Of a stretch of DNA of 64,000 nucleotides, positions 16,195 through 25,766 are shown piece after piece. Origin of the DNA: Melioribacteraceae bacterium (GTDB lineage: Bacteria; Bacteroidota; Ignavibacteria; Ignavibacteriales; Melioribacteraceae); the NCBI GenBank assembly GCA_015493615.1, contig WGCV01000002.1, positions 1 to 64,000 on the forward strand, written 5' to 3'. Made by a program: the position numbers and the translations under genes. The notes under the pieces were generated by a model. That model did no database searches. It was not told the DNA's origin and saw only the letters and a program-made list of their open reading frames with translations. Within the stretch, counting starts at the first letter, position 1. The number at the start of each line of letters is the position of its first letter.

Positions 16195-17298
16195 TCAACC
16201 TGCACTCATAGTCTTTCTAATATGTTCCGCTCTTCTTTTAATTGAGGGATGACTGTAAAAATATGCTTCGACAAATTTTCCGGGTGAATCATCGCCCAAA
16301 TTTTGTTCATTAAGTTTGTAGAGCGTATCAATAAAAACATCCGGCTTTCCGGTAACTTTTACCGAATATTCATCCGCTTCAAACTCGAACTTTCTTGAGA
16401 GAGCGTTTGTTAAAGGAGTTGTAAACAGTCCGATTATAATTCCCCAAACGGCAATCAGCGGAAGAGCGGGAATATCTGCAATATTAGAAAAACCAAACCA
16501 AGGCAGAGATAATTTATAAAGTAAATTAATCAGATAAAAAATCAGAAAGCTGGAGAGCGTTGAAACAGCAAGATTTTTAATTATATGCTTCTTCTTGTAG
16601 TGTCCCAGTTCGTGAGCGATTACCGTTTCAATTTCATCGTTACTGAAATTTTGAACAAGAGTGTCGCCGAGAATTATTCGTTTGGTTTTCCCCAGTCCGG
16701 TAAATGCGGCATTTGCCTTTTTCGTATTTTTGCTCATATCGAAAGTGTAAACGTTTTCAACGTTCAGTCCCGCGCCTTTACCCAATTCTATAATCCGCTT
16801 CTTTAATTCTTCGTTGTCGTAAGGAACAACCTTATAAAAAAGGGGCATAATAATCACAGGAAAAACTTGAGCCAGTACCACGGAAAAGATGAACATAAAG
16901 AGGGCGAAAATCAGCCACCATAAATCGGGATATTCTTTTAAGGTAAAATAGAAGAAAATTAGAACAGGAAGCCCTATTACCGCTCCGACTCCCAATCCTT
17001 TCAGCTCTTCCAAAATCCATTTCCCCAAAGTTTGGTTGGACAAATTATATTTGTGCTCAAGAATATAATCGGCATAAAAGCTAATTGGGAATGTAATAAA
17101 TCCGATAATCAAGCCGAGAAAAACGACAAACAAAATCATCCGGATGTAATCGTTCCCGCTTATTGAAGCCGCCCAACTAAAAATTTGATTTGAGTAACCC
17201 AATGCGAGAATCAATAAAAGAAGAATAAGCGTTATCAGTTCTTCCGTAACTCCAAGGACCAACTTAATTGAATTATATTTTTTAGCTTCGGTTTTCAT
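16195..17298 (-). CDS. M48-family membrane metalloprotease (Ste24/CAAX protease 1-like)
   Basis: The 367-residue polytopic protein carries the zinc motif HELGHYKKKH (about residue 230) and the distal glutamate in FEFEADEYSVKVTG (about 319). The segment upstream (VYTFDMSKNTKKANAAFTGLG) is the conserved M48 block for the Ste24-like subfamily. It is somewhat shorter than eukaryotic Ste24. It likely cleaves membrane or unfolded proteins. It converges with the toxin gene at a 73-nt gap and is transcribed away from the MBL hydrolase on the same strand. Confidence 0.9.
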   Translation of the reverse strand: MKTEAKKYNSIKLVLGVTEELITLILLLLILALGYSNQIFSWAASISGNDYIRMILFVVFLGLIIGFITFPISFYADYILEHKYNLSNQTLGKWILEELKGLGVGAVIGLPVLIFFYFTLKEYPDLWWLIFALFMFIFSVVLAQVFPVIIMPLFYKVVPYDNEELKKRIIELGKGAGLNVENVYTFDMSKNTKKANAAFTGLGKTKRIILGDTLVQNFSNDEIETVIAHELGHYKKKHIIKNLAVSTLSSFLIFYLINLLYKLSLPWFGFSNIADIPALPLIAVWGIIIGLFTTPLTNALSRKFEFEADEYSVKVTGKPDVFIDTLYKLNEQNLGDDSPGKFVEAYFYSHPSIKRRAEHIRKTMSAG

Positions 17299-17405
17299 AA
17301 AAATTCCGGAATTAATCAGTACACACTTTCTAAAAAATTAGATTAATTATAACTTCAAACTTACTTAACTTCTCTTATGTCAGTAAGGAAAAAATTTCCA
17401 GCCTG

Positions 17406-18044
17406 CTAAATAAACGGATTAAAATCCTTCTCATGTTCAATTGTTGTTTTATTGCCATGCCCCGAATAAATAACCGTTTCATCGGGAAGCGTAAAAAGTT
17501 TATCTTCAATTGAGTTTATAAGCACATCCAAATCCCCTCCCCACAAATCTGTTCTGCCGATGCTTTCCTCAAACAAAACATCTCCGGTAAAACAAGCTTT
17601 ATCCTCAGGGAAATAGAGTGAATACTCCCCGGGAGTATGACCGGGAGTAAATATCGGTTTGCATGTAAGTTCTCCGATTTTCAGTTCATCAATATCTTCA
17701 AAATAGGAATCCGCTTTCCTGAAATCATTGAGAAGAATGTTATACTTAACCGCTTCATCTTTCATGATATCAATCAAGTGTTCGTCGCCGCGCGGATAAA
17801 TAAGTTCAACGTCGTAATTTTCAAGAATGTGATGATTGCCTAAAATGTGATCAATGTGAAGATGAGTATTTAACAAATATTTTAATTTAACATTATTCAA
17901 CTCAATCGCTTCTGTCAAAGCGTGATCTTCGATAAGCGTACTGGTGCCGGGATCAATCACAGCTCCTACGCCCGTTTTGTCATCCCAAATCAAATAAGTA
18001 TTTTCCCTGAAAGGACTGAAAACCAAAGTTTCTACAATTAACAT
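17406..18044 (-). CDS. Metallo-beta-lactamase-fold hydrolase (glyoxalase II-like)
   Basis: The 212-residue protein has the dinuclear-metal motif THLHIDH (about residues 60-66) and later GHTPGEYSLYF, FTGDVLFEESIGRTDL and YSGHGNKTTIEHEK, the order expected for compact glyoxalase II-like enzymes. Members of this bacterial subgroup hydrolyse thioesters such as S-lactoylglutathione analogues, but many have other substrates. Its start overlaps the aroC stop by 1 nt, so the two are probably coupled. No signal peptide. Confidence 0.85.
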   Translation of the reverse strand: MLIVETLVFSPFRENTYLIWDDKTGVGAVIDPGTSTLIEDHALTEAIELNNVKLKYLLNTHLHIDHILGNHHILENYDVELIYPRGDEHLIDIMKDEAVKYNILLNDFRKADSYFEDIDELKIGELTCKPIFTPGHTPGEYSLYFPEDKACFTGDVLFEESIGRTDLWGGDLDVLINSIEDKLFTLPDETVIYSGHGNKTTIEHEKDFNPFI

Positions 18045-19255
18045 TATTTGAAATTCCTCCTCAATCTGTTGTTAATTTTTCGCGTATAACTGTTAAAATT
18101 ATCTTTCATCTCTTCAATTGAATCTCCCCCGAATTTCTCTGTCATCAATTCCGCAATTGACCAGGCAAGCATTGCTTCAGCCACAACTCTGCAAGCGGGA
18201 ACGGCGACCGTGTCGCTTCTTTCCCTTCTTGCATCTACGTTCACGCCGGTTTTCAAATCTACGCTTCGCAGCGGCTGCATCAAGGTTGCAATCGGTTTCA
18301 TTGCTACTCGTATTACCAAAGGCATTCCGTTCGAGATTCCCCCTTCCATTCCGCCGGCAAAATTTGTAGCTCTTGAATATCCCGAATCTTCTTTTATAAT
18401 CTCGTCGTGAACTTTGCTCCCCGGCATGTCGGCTAATCCGAATCCAAGCCCGAACTCAATACCTTTCAGCGCATTAATCGACATCACATTTTTCGATATT
18501 ACGGTATCCAAGCGTCGTTCATAATGAACGAAACTTCCCAATCCAACGGGAAGATTGTCGGCAATAATAACGCAGGTTCCTCCGAGAGTATCGCCCTCTT
18601 TTTTTGCCCGCTTTATTTTTCTTATTATTTTTTCTTCCTGCTTCGCTCTTAACACTCCGACTTGGCTGGCGTTTGAAACAACTTCGAACGCTTCAAACTC
18701 TTCGAGGGTTATCTTCCCTTTTGCAAGAATTTTTTCATAAAGATTATCTTCCGGATAAACGCCTCCGATGCTTTCGACAAAAGAAGTAATCCCGATTCCG
18801 AAGTTTGACAAAAGCTGTTTTGCAAATGCCCCAACAGCTACCCGCGCCGCTGTTTCGCGCGCGCTTGAACGTTCGATTGAATTTCTTATGTCATTAAAAT
18901 TATATTTGGTTGCTCCGACCAAGTCCGCATGTCCCGGACGAGGGATTGAGATTTTCTCCGTTCCGCGCACCGGTTTACCGAACGGAGGCATTTTTTCCGT
19001 CCAATTCTCCCAGTCCTTATTTCTGACCAGCAATGAAATCGGGGCGCCGAGAGTTTTACCAAACCTCAACCCCGAAAGAATTTCAGCTTCATCCGATTCG
19101 ATTTTCATCCTTCCGCCGCGTCCGTATCCGCCTTGGCGGCGCTTCAATTCATTGTTTATAAAATCAATATCAATTTTTAGATTTGACGGAAGCCCTTCTA
19201 TTATTGCCGATAAAGATTTACCGTGCGATTCCCCAGCTGTTATATATCGAATCAT
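18044..19255 (-). CDS. aroC: Chorismate synthase
   Basis: At 403 residues this is the longer bacterial form of chorismate synthase, which converts EPSP to chorismate using reduced FMN, the last step of the shikimate pathway. Signatures include GESHGKSLSAIIEG at the N terminus (residues 8-21), RPGHADLVGATKYNFNDIRN (about 110-129), RSSARETAARVAVGA and DARRERSDTVAVPACRVVAE near the C terminus. It overlaps the following hydrolase gene by 1 nt. No other shikimate genes are nearby. Confidence 0.96.
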   Translation of the reverse strand: MIRYITAGESHGKSLSAIIEGLPSNLKIDIDFINNELKRRQGGYGRGGRMKIESDEAEILSGLRFGKTLGAPISLLVRNKDWENWTEKMPPFGKPVRGTEKISIPRPGHADLVGATKYNFNDIRNSIERSSARETAARVAVGAFAKQLLSNFGIGITSFVESIGGVYPEDNLYEKILAKGKITLEEFEAFEVVSNASQVGVLRAKQEEKIIRKIKRAKKEGDTLGGTCVIIADNLPVGLGSFVHYERRLDTVISKNVMSINALKGIEFGLGFGLADMPGSKVHDEIIKEDSGYSRATNFAGGMEGGISNGMPLVIRVAMKPIATLMQPLRSVDLKTGVNVDARRERSDTVAVPACRVVAEAMLAWSIAELMTEKFGGDSIEEMKDNFNSYTRKINNRLRRNFK

Positions 19256-19338
19256 AAATCACCTTACAAAAATATTTTACTCTGTAACTTAAACATTTTC
19301 CGGAAATTTTATTTCCGCTGGAATAAACAAACGAAAAC

Positions 19339-21336
19339 TTAAAACTCTTCTTCCACAATCCATTCTTCAGCCAAATCCTCGGATATTCCCGAAATAAAAC
19401 GGGATGGTTTTCCTAGCGTCGTGCCGGAAAAACGGTCGAAAATATTCATCGGATAGGTAACAAAAAGATTATGCTTTGCCCTAGTAGAAGCGACATACAT
19501 CAAGCGTCTTTCCTCTTCAAGCGTTTCATATTTGCCAAAAGATTGCGCCGACGGGAAAAACCCTTCGAGCAGATTTATAACAAAAACCGTGTGCCATTCC
19601 AAACCCTTTGCCGAATGAATTGTGGAAAGAGTAACATATTCCTCATCCTCATTTTCAGCGTCAACGTCCACAACGCTGTCCCGCGGAGGTTCAAGCGCCA
19701 TATCGGATAAAAACGAATCGATGGAACGATAGTTGGAAGCGATATTGATAAACATATCAATATCTTTTCTTCGTTTATTGTAATCGTTGTATTTATTTTT
19801 GAACAATGGTTCATAATAGCCGAAAGCAATCTCGGCAATTTCAGCCGGAGTTTTTTTCTCGCGATGCAAATCATGAAGTATTTCAATCAGCGTACCGAAC
19901 TTGCCGAACTGTTTATCGTCGTATTTTACAATGTCCGCGTCAAAGTTGATTTCCATCTGCGATAAAGCGTTCAAAAACAGCTGTGCTTTTTTGGGCCCGA
20001 TTCCTTCATGCAGAAGCAACGCTCTGTACCAGCTGACCAAATCTTTAGGGTTAACGGAAATCCGCATAAAGGCGAGCAAGTCCTTTATGTGCGCGCTTTC
20101 GATTAACTTCATTCCGCCGAATTTCACAAAAGGAATATTTGCTTTCGTGAGTTCAACTTCCAAATCAAAAGAGAAATATGAAGAGCGGAAAAGAACTGCA
20201 ATTTCCTCAAGAGGAACTCCCTCCTCGCGAAGCTCAAGAATTTTGTCCACAATAAATCTCGACTGCATGTTTTCATTCTTTGCCGAAACGATTGCGGGCA
20301 GTTCGTCCGAAACTTTTCGGGAATAAAGATTTTTCTCAAACTTGTTTGACGATTGCCGGATTATGTGATTTGCAAAATCGAGAATGCCCTGGTTGCTCCG
20401 GTAATTCTCCTCTAACTTAATGATTTTTGTATTCGGGAATAATTTCGGGAATTCCATAATGTTAAGGAAATCCGCTCCCCTAAAGGAATAAATCGACTGC
20501 GCATCGTCCCCGACAACCATTACGTTATTTTTTCTTCGCGCCAGATTCTTTACAATTTCCGCCTGGATGTGATTTGTATCCTGGTATTCGTCAACCATAA
20601 CAAAATCAATTTGAGAAAGAAAATGGTCAACAGCGGATGAATCCGTTTTAAGGAAACGGTTAAGCATTATCAGCAAATCGTCATAATCAAGCAGCTGATT
20701 TTCTCTTTTATATTTTTCGAAGACCGAGAAAATGCCTTTTACTTGTTCAAGAAAAGGGAGAAAATGGGGATATTCAACCTCGACTATTTCTTCAACGCTT
20801 TTGACTGTGTTGCGGGAAAGAGAATAAATTTTAACAAGAGTGGATTTATTGGGGAACCGCTTTTTGATTTTCCCCAAGTTTAACTGTGAACGAATAAGAT
20901 TAACAACATCCTCGCTGTCGCCTTGATCTAAAATTGTAAAGTTGGAATTGACGCCAACGTATCTTCCGTATTTTCTAAGAGTTAAGTTTGCAAAGGAATG
21001 AAACGTTCCGCCGTTAATTTTTTCGCAACGGGAATCAAGAATTATTGAAGCGCGATTCATCATTTCACGGGCGGCTTTACGCGTAAACGTCAGCAATAAG
21101 ATTGTCTCGGGATTAATACCCATTTCCACCAATCGCGCCACTCGGAAAACAAGCGTGCGAGTCTTTCCCGTGCCCGCTCCCGCAATAACAAGATATGAGC
21201 CTTCAAGCGAAGTTACAGCTTCATATTGCGAGGGATTAAGTTCTTTTTCATAATTAATTGAAAACCGGTCGGGAGAAATCTGCGAATATTTTTCCCGCAA
21301 ACCTCCCGATTTTTTTAATACAAACTTTTTAGCCAT
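19339..21336 (-). CDS. UvrD/PcrA/Rep-type superfamily 1 DNA helicase
   Basis: The 665-residue ATP-dependent 3'-5' helicase has the Q motif LNPSQYEAV, Walker A GAGTGKTRT (residues 53-61), the DEYQ Walker B in FVMVDEYQDTNHIQ, motif III VVGDDAQSIYSFRGAD, motif IV LEENYRS and motif V/VI TIHSAKGLEW and RRLMYVASTRAK. It is slightly shorter than UvrD/PcrA (about 720) and lacks a visible tudor-like C-terminal tail. The family acts in repair and displacement of proteins from DNA. It overlaps the end of the 195-residue upstream gene by 8 nt. Confidence 0.93.
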   Translation of the reverse strand: MAKKFVLKKSGGLREKYSQISPDRFSINYEKELNPSQYEAVTSLEGSYLVIAGAGTGKTRTLVFRVARLVEMGINPETILLLTFTRKAAREMMNRASIILDSRCEKINGGTFHSFANLTLRKYGRYVGVNSNFTILDQGDSEDVVNLIRSQLNLGKIKKRFPNKSTLVKIYSLSRNTVKSVEEIVEVEYPHFLPFLEQVKGIFSVFEKYKRENQLLDYDDLLIMLNRFLKTDSSAVDHFLSQIDFVMVDEYQDTNHIQAEIVKNLARRKNNVMVVGDDAQSIYSFRGADFLNIMEFPKLFPNTKIIKLEENYRSNQGILDFANHIIRQSSNKFEKNLYSRKVSDELPAIVSAKNENMQSRFIVDKILELREEGVPLEEIAVLFRSSYFSFDLEVELTKANIPFVKFGGMKLIESAHIKDLLAFMRISVNPKDLVSWYRALLLHEGIGPKKAQLFLNALSQMEINFDADIVKYDDKQFGKFGTLIEILHDLHREKKTPAEIAEIAFGYYEPLFKNKYNDYNKRRKDIDMFINIASNYRSIDSFLSDMALEPPRDSVVDVDAENEDEEYVTLSTIHSAKGLEWHTVFVINLLEGFFPSAQSFGKYETLEEERRLMYVASTRAKHNLFVTYPMNIFDRFSGTTLGKPSRFISGISEDLAEEWIVEEEF

Positions 21337-21916
21337 TTCTTCGTAACGCTTTCGGTTTACCTATAATTTCCGCAAGTAAAATTGCCTCTTTTAAGGTCGC
21401 CGGATTTTTCAGCTTCTTAATTAAATCCCAACTGTAAGAAGATTGATAAACTGTTGTATAAGAAGAATGTCCAAAATCATCTTCGTCTAATAAAGCCGGT
21501 TCCCTGAACTCGCTCGAGCCGGTTTTCGGGCGATATTTTTCAGCAAGCGGGTCGTTTGTTTTTTCAGGAGGAATTCCTTCGAAAACTTCTTCTTTACCCT
21601 TAAACTCATCTTCCGGATTCCACGTGGGAAGTTCTTCGGTATTTTCCGGTCGAATAAACTCCTCCGTAATTTCCTCTTCAAAATCAGAGTCGTCTGACGG
21701 CTGCGGGATCTGAACTCCAAGGAGTTTATTCAGCATTTCCTGAGTATCTCGATTCCGTTTTGCTTTAAGCTCATCACGACTGACGGACTCACCGTCGGGA
21801 ACAATTGCCCGCCGAGCGGCTTTCTCCCGCTCCTTTTTCTTCTTTTTTAAGATACCTCCGATAAATGCAAAAATAAAGTAGATAGCGATTAATATTTCAA
21901 ATACTTTATTATCCAC
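21329..21916 (-). CDS. Membrane-anchored hypothetical protein
   Basis: A single N-terminal transmembrane helix (residues about 6-23) is followed by a KKKKKEREKAARR basic patch and a long acidic, low-complexity linker (60-150). The conserved-looking C terminus is SWDLIKKLKNPATLKEAILLAEIIGKPKALRRNG-like; helices of the form 'L..P..L..AIL..EIL..P.AL' recur in small proteins of related phyla but have no assigned function that I know. It lies between floA (3-nt gap) and the helicase gene (8-nt overlap), suggesting co-translation. Confidence 0.6.
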   Translation of the reverse strand: MDNKVFEILIAIYFIFAFIGGILKKKKKEREKAARRAIVPDGESVSRDELKAKRNRDTQEMLNKLLGVQIPQPSDDSDFEEEITEEFIRPENTEELPTWNPEDEFKGKEEVFEGIPPEKTNDPLAEKYRPKTGSSEFREPALLDEDDFGHSSYTTVYQSSYSWDLIKKLKNPATLKEAILLAEIIGKPKALRRNG

Positions 21917-21918
21917 TT

Positions 21919-22917
21919 TTATTTACCGCCGTTTTTATCTTTTGAAGTATCATTCGGTTTCGAAATAGATTCTCTCATATCGGTATCGGCTTGAATATTT
22001 TTAATATTGTAATAATCCATTATACCGAGGTTTCCGCTTCTGAACGCTTCCGCGATGGCAAGAGGAACTTCGGCTTCCGCTTCGATAACTTTGGAGCGCA
22101 TGCGCGCAATTTCGGCTTTATTTTCCTGCTCGGCTGCAACTGCTGCGGCTCTTCTTTCTTCGGCTTTAGCGCGCGCGACTTTCAAGTCGGCTTCGGCTTG
22201 GTCAGTCTGCAAAATAGCGCCGATGTTTGTCCCAACGTCAACGTCCGCAATATCTATTGAAAGAATTTCAAACGCCGTTCCCGAATCCAATCCTTTTTGA
22301 AGAACTACCTTGGAAATAGAATCCGGATTTTCCAAAACGTTTTTATGGCTATCGCTTGATCCGATCGTCGAAACAATTCCTTCCCCCACACGGGCCAAAA
22401 TTGTGGCTTCGCCTGCGCCGCCGACAAGTCTGTCAATATTGGCTCGAACCGTAATTCTTGCGAGAGCTTTAAGCTGAATTCCATCCTTCGCGACAGCGGT
22501 CACAACGGGAGTTTGAATAACTTTAGGAATAACCGACATTTTAACGGCTTCCAAAACGTCTCGCCCAGCCAAATCAATAGCCGCGGCTCTTTCAAAATCC
22601 AAATCCAAGTTCGCTTTGTTTGCGGAAATTAAAGCCTTAACTACTTTTATAACATCGCCTCCCGCGAGATAATGCGCTTCAAGCTTTGATGTGTCCAGTT
22701 GCAAACCGGCTTTGGATGCGGTAATTAAGCTTCTGATGATAATTACGGGAGGCACTTTTCTGAAGCGCATTCCCATAAGGTCTTTCATTATCTTAACCTT
22801 AACGCCGGAAAAATATGCCGTAATGTAAAGGTTAATCGGAATGAAGTAAAAAAAGAGAATAAGAAAAAATAATATTGCTACAATTATGACTATTGATAGT
22901 CCTGTAATCGGTTCCAT
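21919..22917 (-). CDS. floA: Flotillin-like protein FloA (SPFH domain, UPF0365)
   Basis: The 332-residue protein has an N-terminal membrane hairpin (about residues 5-30) followed by an SPFH-type region and a coiled coil rich in Glu and Ala (about 230-290). The sequence [14 protein letters not shown]-like start, [21 protein letters not shown] and [27 protein letters not shown] is typical of FloA/YqfA. Such proteins organise functional membrane microdomains at the inner face of the cytoplasmic membrane. Usual NfeD-like partners are not next to it; instead a single-pass hypothetical protein follows. Confidence 0.93.
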   Translation of the reverse strand: MEPITGLSIVIIVAILFFLILFFYFIPINLYITAYFSGVKVKIMKDLMGMRFRKVPPVIIIRSLITASKAGLQLDTSKLEAHYLAGGDVIKVVKALISANKANLDLDFERAAAIDLAGRDVLEAVKMSVIPKVIQTPVVTAVAKDGIQLKALARITVRANIDRLVGGAGEATILARVGEGIVSTIGSSDSHKNVLENPDSISKVVLQKGLDSGTAFEILSIDIADVDVGTNIGAILQTDQAEADLKVARAKAEERRAAAVAAEQENKAEIARMRSKVIEAEAEVPLAIAEAFRSGNLGIMDYYNIKNIQADTDMRESISKPNDTSKDKNGGK

Positions 22918-23031
22918 TTACTGCTCCTAATTGATTATTAACTAATCTAATATATTAAAAATAATTCTATTTGAATCTCTAATTATGACTCCTCATACTT
23001 CAGTTTGTTCCAATTATATTTTAGGTATTCT

Positions 23032-24324
23032 TTATTCACTCAACATCTTTTTTAAAGAATCAAAATTAGCTTCAACCGTTTTCTCCAAATCTTCATCCGA
23101 ATGCGCCGTTGAAATAAACATCGCTTCAAACTGCGAGGGAGCAAGGTAAATTCCACGCTCCAACATATTAGAAAAATAATCCGCATATAATTTAGTATCG
23201 GAAGACGCAGCGGATGAAAAATCAGCGACTTCCTTTTCGGTAAAGAAGAGCGCGCTCATTGAGCCGACGCGGTTCATTGCAAAATTCCTTCCGAAATGCT
23301 CCATATTCTTTTTGAATCCCGATTCAATAATCTTAGCTTTCTTTTCAAGAAGGTTATAAATTTCTGCATTATTTTTAATGTAGCTCAACGCCGCATAGCC
23401 TGCAGACATTGCCAGCGGATTGCCGCTGAGAGTTCCCGCTTGATATACAGGACCGTTTGGGGAAAGATGTTCCATGATTTCCTTCTTCCCGCCGAATGCG
23501 CCTACCGGCAAACCGCCTCCGATAATTTTTCCGAATGTTGTTAAATCCGCATTTATGCCGTAAACTTCCTGCGCTCCTCCCGAAGCCACTCTGAATCCGG
23601 ACATTACTTCATCAAATATTAGAACAATTCCCTTTTCATCGCAAAGGCTGCGCAAACCTTGAAGAAATTCCTTTTTCGCAGGAACAACTCCCATGTTTCC
23701 CGCCACAGGCTCAACAATAATTGCTGCGATGTCGTCGTCATTTTCAGTTAAAGCAACTACAGAATCCAAATCATTATATTGAGCGACCAAGGTATCTTTT
23801 GCATTCGCTTCTGTAACTCCGGGACTTGTCGGAACTCCGAGTGTTAACGCTCCCGAACCGGCTTTAATCAAAAAGTAATCGGCGTGTCCGTGGTAGCATC
23901 CTTCAAATTTTATAAATTTATTTTTACCGGTAAATCCGCGCGCCAAGCGAATTGCGCTCATTGTAGCTTCCGTTCCGCTGTTTACCATTCTTACCATTTC
24001 AACGGAATCAACAAGTTCGGTAATCAATTTTGCCATTTTGATTTCAATTTCAGTCGGCGCGCCGAAACTTGTACCGTTCTCTATCGCCTCAAGTAGAGCC
24101 GTTTTAATAAAATCCGGATTATGCCCGAAAATATGCGGACCCCAGCTCCCGATGTAATCAATAAATTCGTTGCCGTCGGCATCCCACATCTTTGAGCCTT
24201 TCCCCTTCGTTATGAAAAGAGGCGACATGTTTACCGACTTAAACGCGCGCACCGGAGAATTAACTCCGCCAGGTATATATTTTACGGCTTCATTAAATAA
24301 TTCTAAACTTTTGTCTTGCTTCAT
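23032..24324 (-). CDS. hemL: Glutamate-1-semialdehyde 2,1-aminomutase
   Basis: The 430-residue PLP enzyme converts glutamate-1-semialdehyde to 5-aminolevulinate, the second step of the C5 heme route. The start [14 protein letters not shown] (about residues 18-31), the [13 protein letters not shown] segment, and the PLP-lysine region [19 protein letters not shown] (about 260-278) are intact, and length is normal. It is the most downstream gene of the heme locus, 101 nt after hemB, with a perfect palindrome in the gap that may allow separate control. Confidence 0.96.
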   Translation of the reverse strand: MKQDKSLELFNEAVKYIPGGVNSPVRAFKSVNMSPLFITKGKGSKMWDADGNEFIDYIGSWGPHIFGHNPDFIKTALLEAIENGTSFGAPTEIEIKMAKLITELVDSVEMVRMVNSGTEATMSAIRLARGFTGKNKFIKFEGCYHGHADYFLIKAGSGALTLGVPTSPGVTEANAKDTLVAQYNDLDSVVALTENDDDIAAIIVEPVAGNMGVVPAKKEFLQGLRSLCDEKGIVLIFDEVMSGFRVASGGAQEVYGINADLTTFGKIIGGGLPVGAFGGKKEIMEHLSPNGPVYQAGTLSGNPLAMSAGYAALSYIKNNAEIYNLLEKKAKIIESGFKKNMEHFGRNFAMNRVGSMSALFFTEKEVADFSSAASSDTKLYADYFSNMLERGIYLAPSQFEAMFISTAHSDEDLEKTVEANFDSLKKMLSE

Positions 24325-24362
24325 TGCGTAACTCCAATCTAAAAACTTATGCTTATATTATT

Positions 24363-24392
24363 TAATGATAGTATCATTTGATACTATCATTA
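24363..24392. promoter_or_regulatory. Perfect inverted repeat between hemB and hemL
   Basis: Two exact 14-bp arms, TAATGATAGTATCA and its inverse complement, are separated by 2 bp. The site lies 38 nt upstream of the hemL ATG and 33 nt past the hemB stop. A 2-nt loop is too tight for a simple RNA hairpin and no U-tract follows, so a dimeric regulator operator is the more likely reading; an attenuating structure remains possible. Confidence 0.55.
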
Positions 24393-24425
24393 TAATCTCA
24401 AATAGCAAACAAAATAAATTACAAA

Positions 24426-25403
24426 TTAATTTTTATCCAAATATTTAGCTACATCCTTGGCGAAGTATGTCAAGATCATATCCGCGCCTGCGCGTTTGAT
24501 TGCGATTAACGATTCAAGCATGACGCGTTCTTCGTCAATCCAGCCGAGCTGTCCGGCGGCTTTTATCATTGAATACTCACCGCTTACCTGATAAGCCGCA
24601 AGAGGAATATTATATTTATCCTTCACTCTTCTGATGATGTCAAGATAAGGACCAGCCGGTTTTACCATTATCATATCGGCTCCTTCTTCAATATCGGAAA
24701 GAGCTTCCCGCATTGCTTCGTCTCCATTGGCAATATCCATTTGATGCGAGCGTCTGTCGCCGAAACTGGGCGCCGATTCGGCGGCGTCTCTGAATGGTCC
24801 GTAATAGCCGGAAGCGTACTTAACCGAATAGGACATAATAGGAATATTGGTAAACCCTTTATAGTCAAGTCCTTTACGAATTGCGGCAACGCGTCCGTCC
24901 ATCATGTCTGAAGGTGCGATAATATCCGCGCCCGCTTCAGCGTGCGTAATCGCTTCCTTTGCCAAATAGGAAATCGTTTCATCGTTGGCGATTTCTCCGT
25001 CAATGATTATTCCGCAATGTCCGTGGGAAGTGTATTCGCACATGCAAACGTCGGTAATTACAAGCAAGTTTTGTCCGACAGCCGCTTTAACCGCTCTGAC
25101 GGCTCGCTGTACAATTCCTTCCGGATCGTATGCTTCGGAACCGAGTTCATCCTTATGCTCGGGAATACCGAACAAAATAATAGCCGGGACGCCGATTTCG
25201 ACAAGCTCTTTACACTCTTCAACCAGAACGTCAATCGACATCTGGTAAACTCCGGGCATCGATTTCACTTCGTGCTTCTCCCCTTTGCCGGGCATTACAA
25301 ATAACGGATAAATTAAATCCGACTTGTGCAAATGTGTTTCGCGCACCATATCGCGAACGATTGGATTGTAGCGTAATCTTCTTAATCTTGTATTAGGAAA
25401 CAT
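24426..25403 (-). CDS. hemB: Delta-aminolevulinic acid dehydratase (porphobilinogen synthase)
   Basis: The 325-residue enzyme condenses two 5-aminolevulinates into porphobilinogen. The metal-binding region [15 protein letters not shown] (about residues 117-131) contains the three cysteines of zinc-dependent enzymes. The Schiff-base lysines lie in [18 protein letters not shown] (about 195-212) and [12 protein letters not shown] (about 246-257). Length is standard. It sits between hemY (363-nt gap containing a repeat element) and hemL. Confidence 0.96.
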   Translation of the reverse strand: MFPNTRLRRLRYNPIVRDMVRETHLHKSDLIYPLFVMPGKGEKHEVKSMPGVYQMSIDVLVEECKELVEIGVPAIILFGIPEHKDELGSEAYDPEGIVQRAVRAVKAAVGQNLLVITDVCMCEYTSHGHCGIIIDGEIANDETISYLAKEAITHAEAGADIIAPSDMMDGRVAAIRKGLDYKGFTNIPIMSYSVKYASGYYGPFRDAAESAPSFGDRRSHQMDIANGDEAMREALSDIEEGADMIMVKPAGPYLDIIRRVKDKYNIPLAAYQVSGEYSMIKAAGQLGWIDEERVMLESLIAIKRAGADMILTYFAKDVAKYLDKN

Positions 25404-25766
25404 GTCAACCTCTGTTTATTAATTAAAATATATTTTCTTACTTTCAACTTTATATTTATTGGAAACTTTTGCAAAACCCTAATTTGTCATATTGAGGACG
25501 GTGTGAGCCGTCCGAAATATCTCTAAATTCGGCATAATTACTGCTTCCGAGATTCTTCTCCCGCCAAAGCGGGATCAGAATGACATTATATTGGGTTATG
25601 CAAAACCTTACATTATTCGATAGAACACGGATAACACGGAAAAAATGATTTTCACGGAGAAACTCATAATCAAATTTCACTCATTATCCTACTTACTCGG
25701 CTTCTAAATCTTAATAATAATTTTACTCTTTACATTTAGAAAGAACATATAAAACTTACAACTGTT
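25404..25766. other. Gap between hemY and hemB with repeat element
   Basis: The 363-nt space contains the second copy of the 145-bp inverted-end element (25464-25609) and AT-rich flanks. A minus-strand 74-codon reading frame at 25456-25680 runs through the repeat and is not a convincing gene. hemB probably has its own promoter in the left part of this region. Confidence 0.55.
25464..25609 (-). repeat. 145-bp inverted-end element, copy 2
   Basis: The left end TTTTGCAAAACCCTAATTTG and the right end TTGGGTTATGCAAAACC are inverse complements with few mismatches. The interior shares GAGGACGGTG, GCCGTCCGAAATATCTCTAA and GAGATTCTTCTCCCGCC with the other copies, and ends GATCAGAATGACA. It lies 157 nt beyond the hemY stop. 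Confidence 0.82.

Noticed and set aside
19301-19317. CGGAAAT/ATTTCCG stem after the helicase gene
   Set aside because: Seven base pairs, no T-run on the minus strand; insufficient for a terminator call.
25456-25680. 74-codon minus-strand ORF between hemY and hemB
   Set aside because: It crosses repeat copy 2 and shows no coding features.
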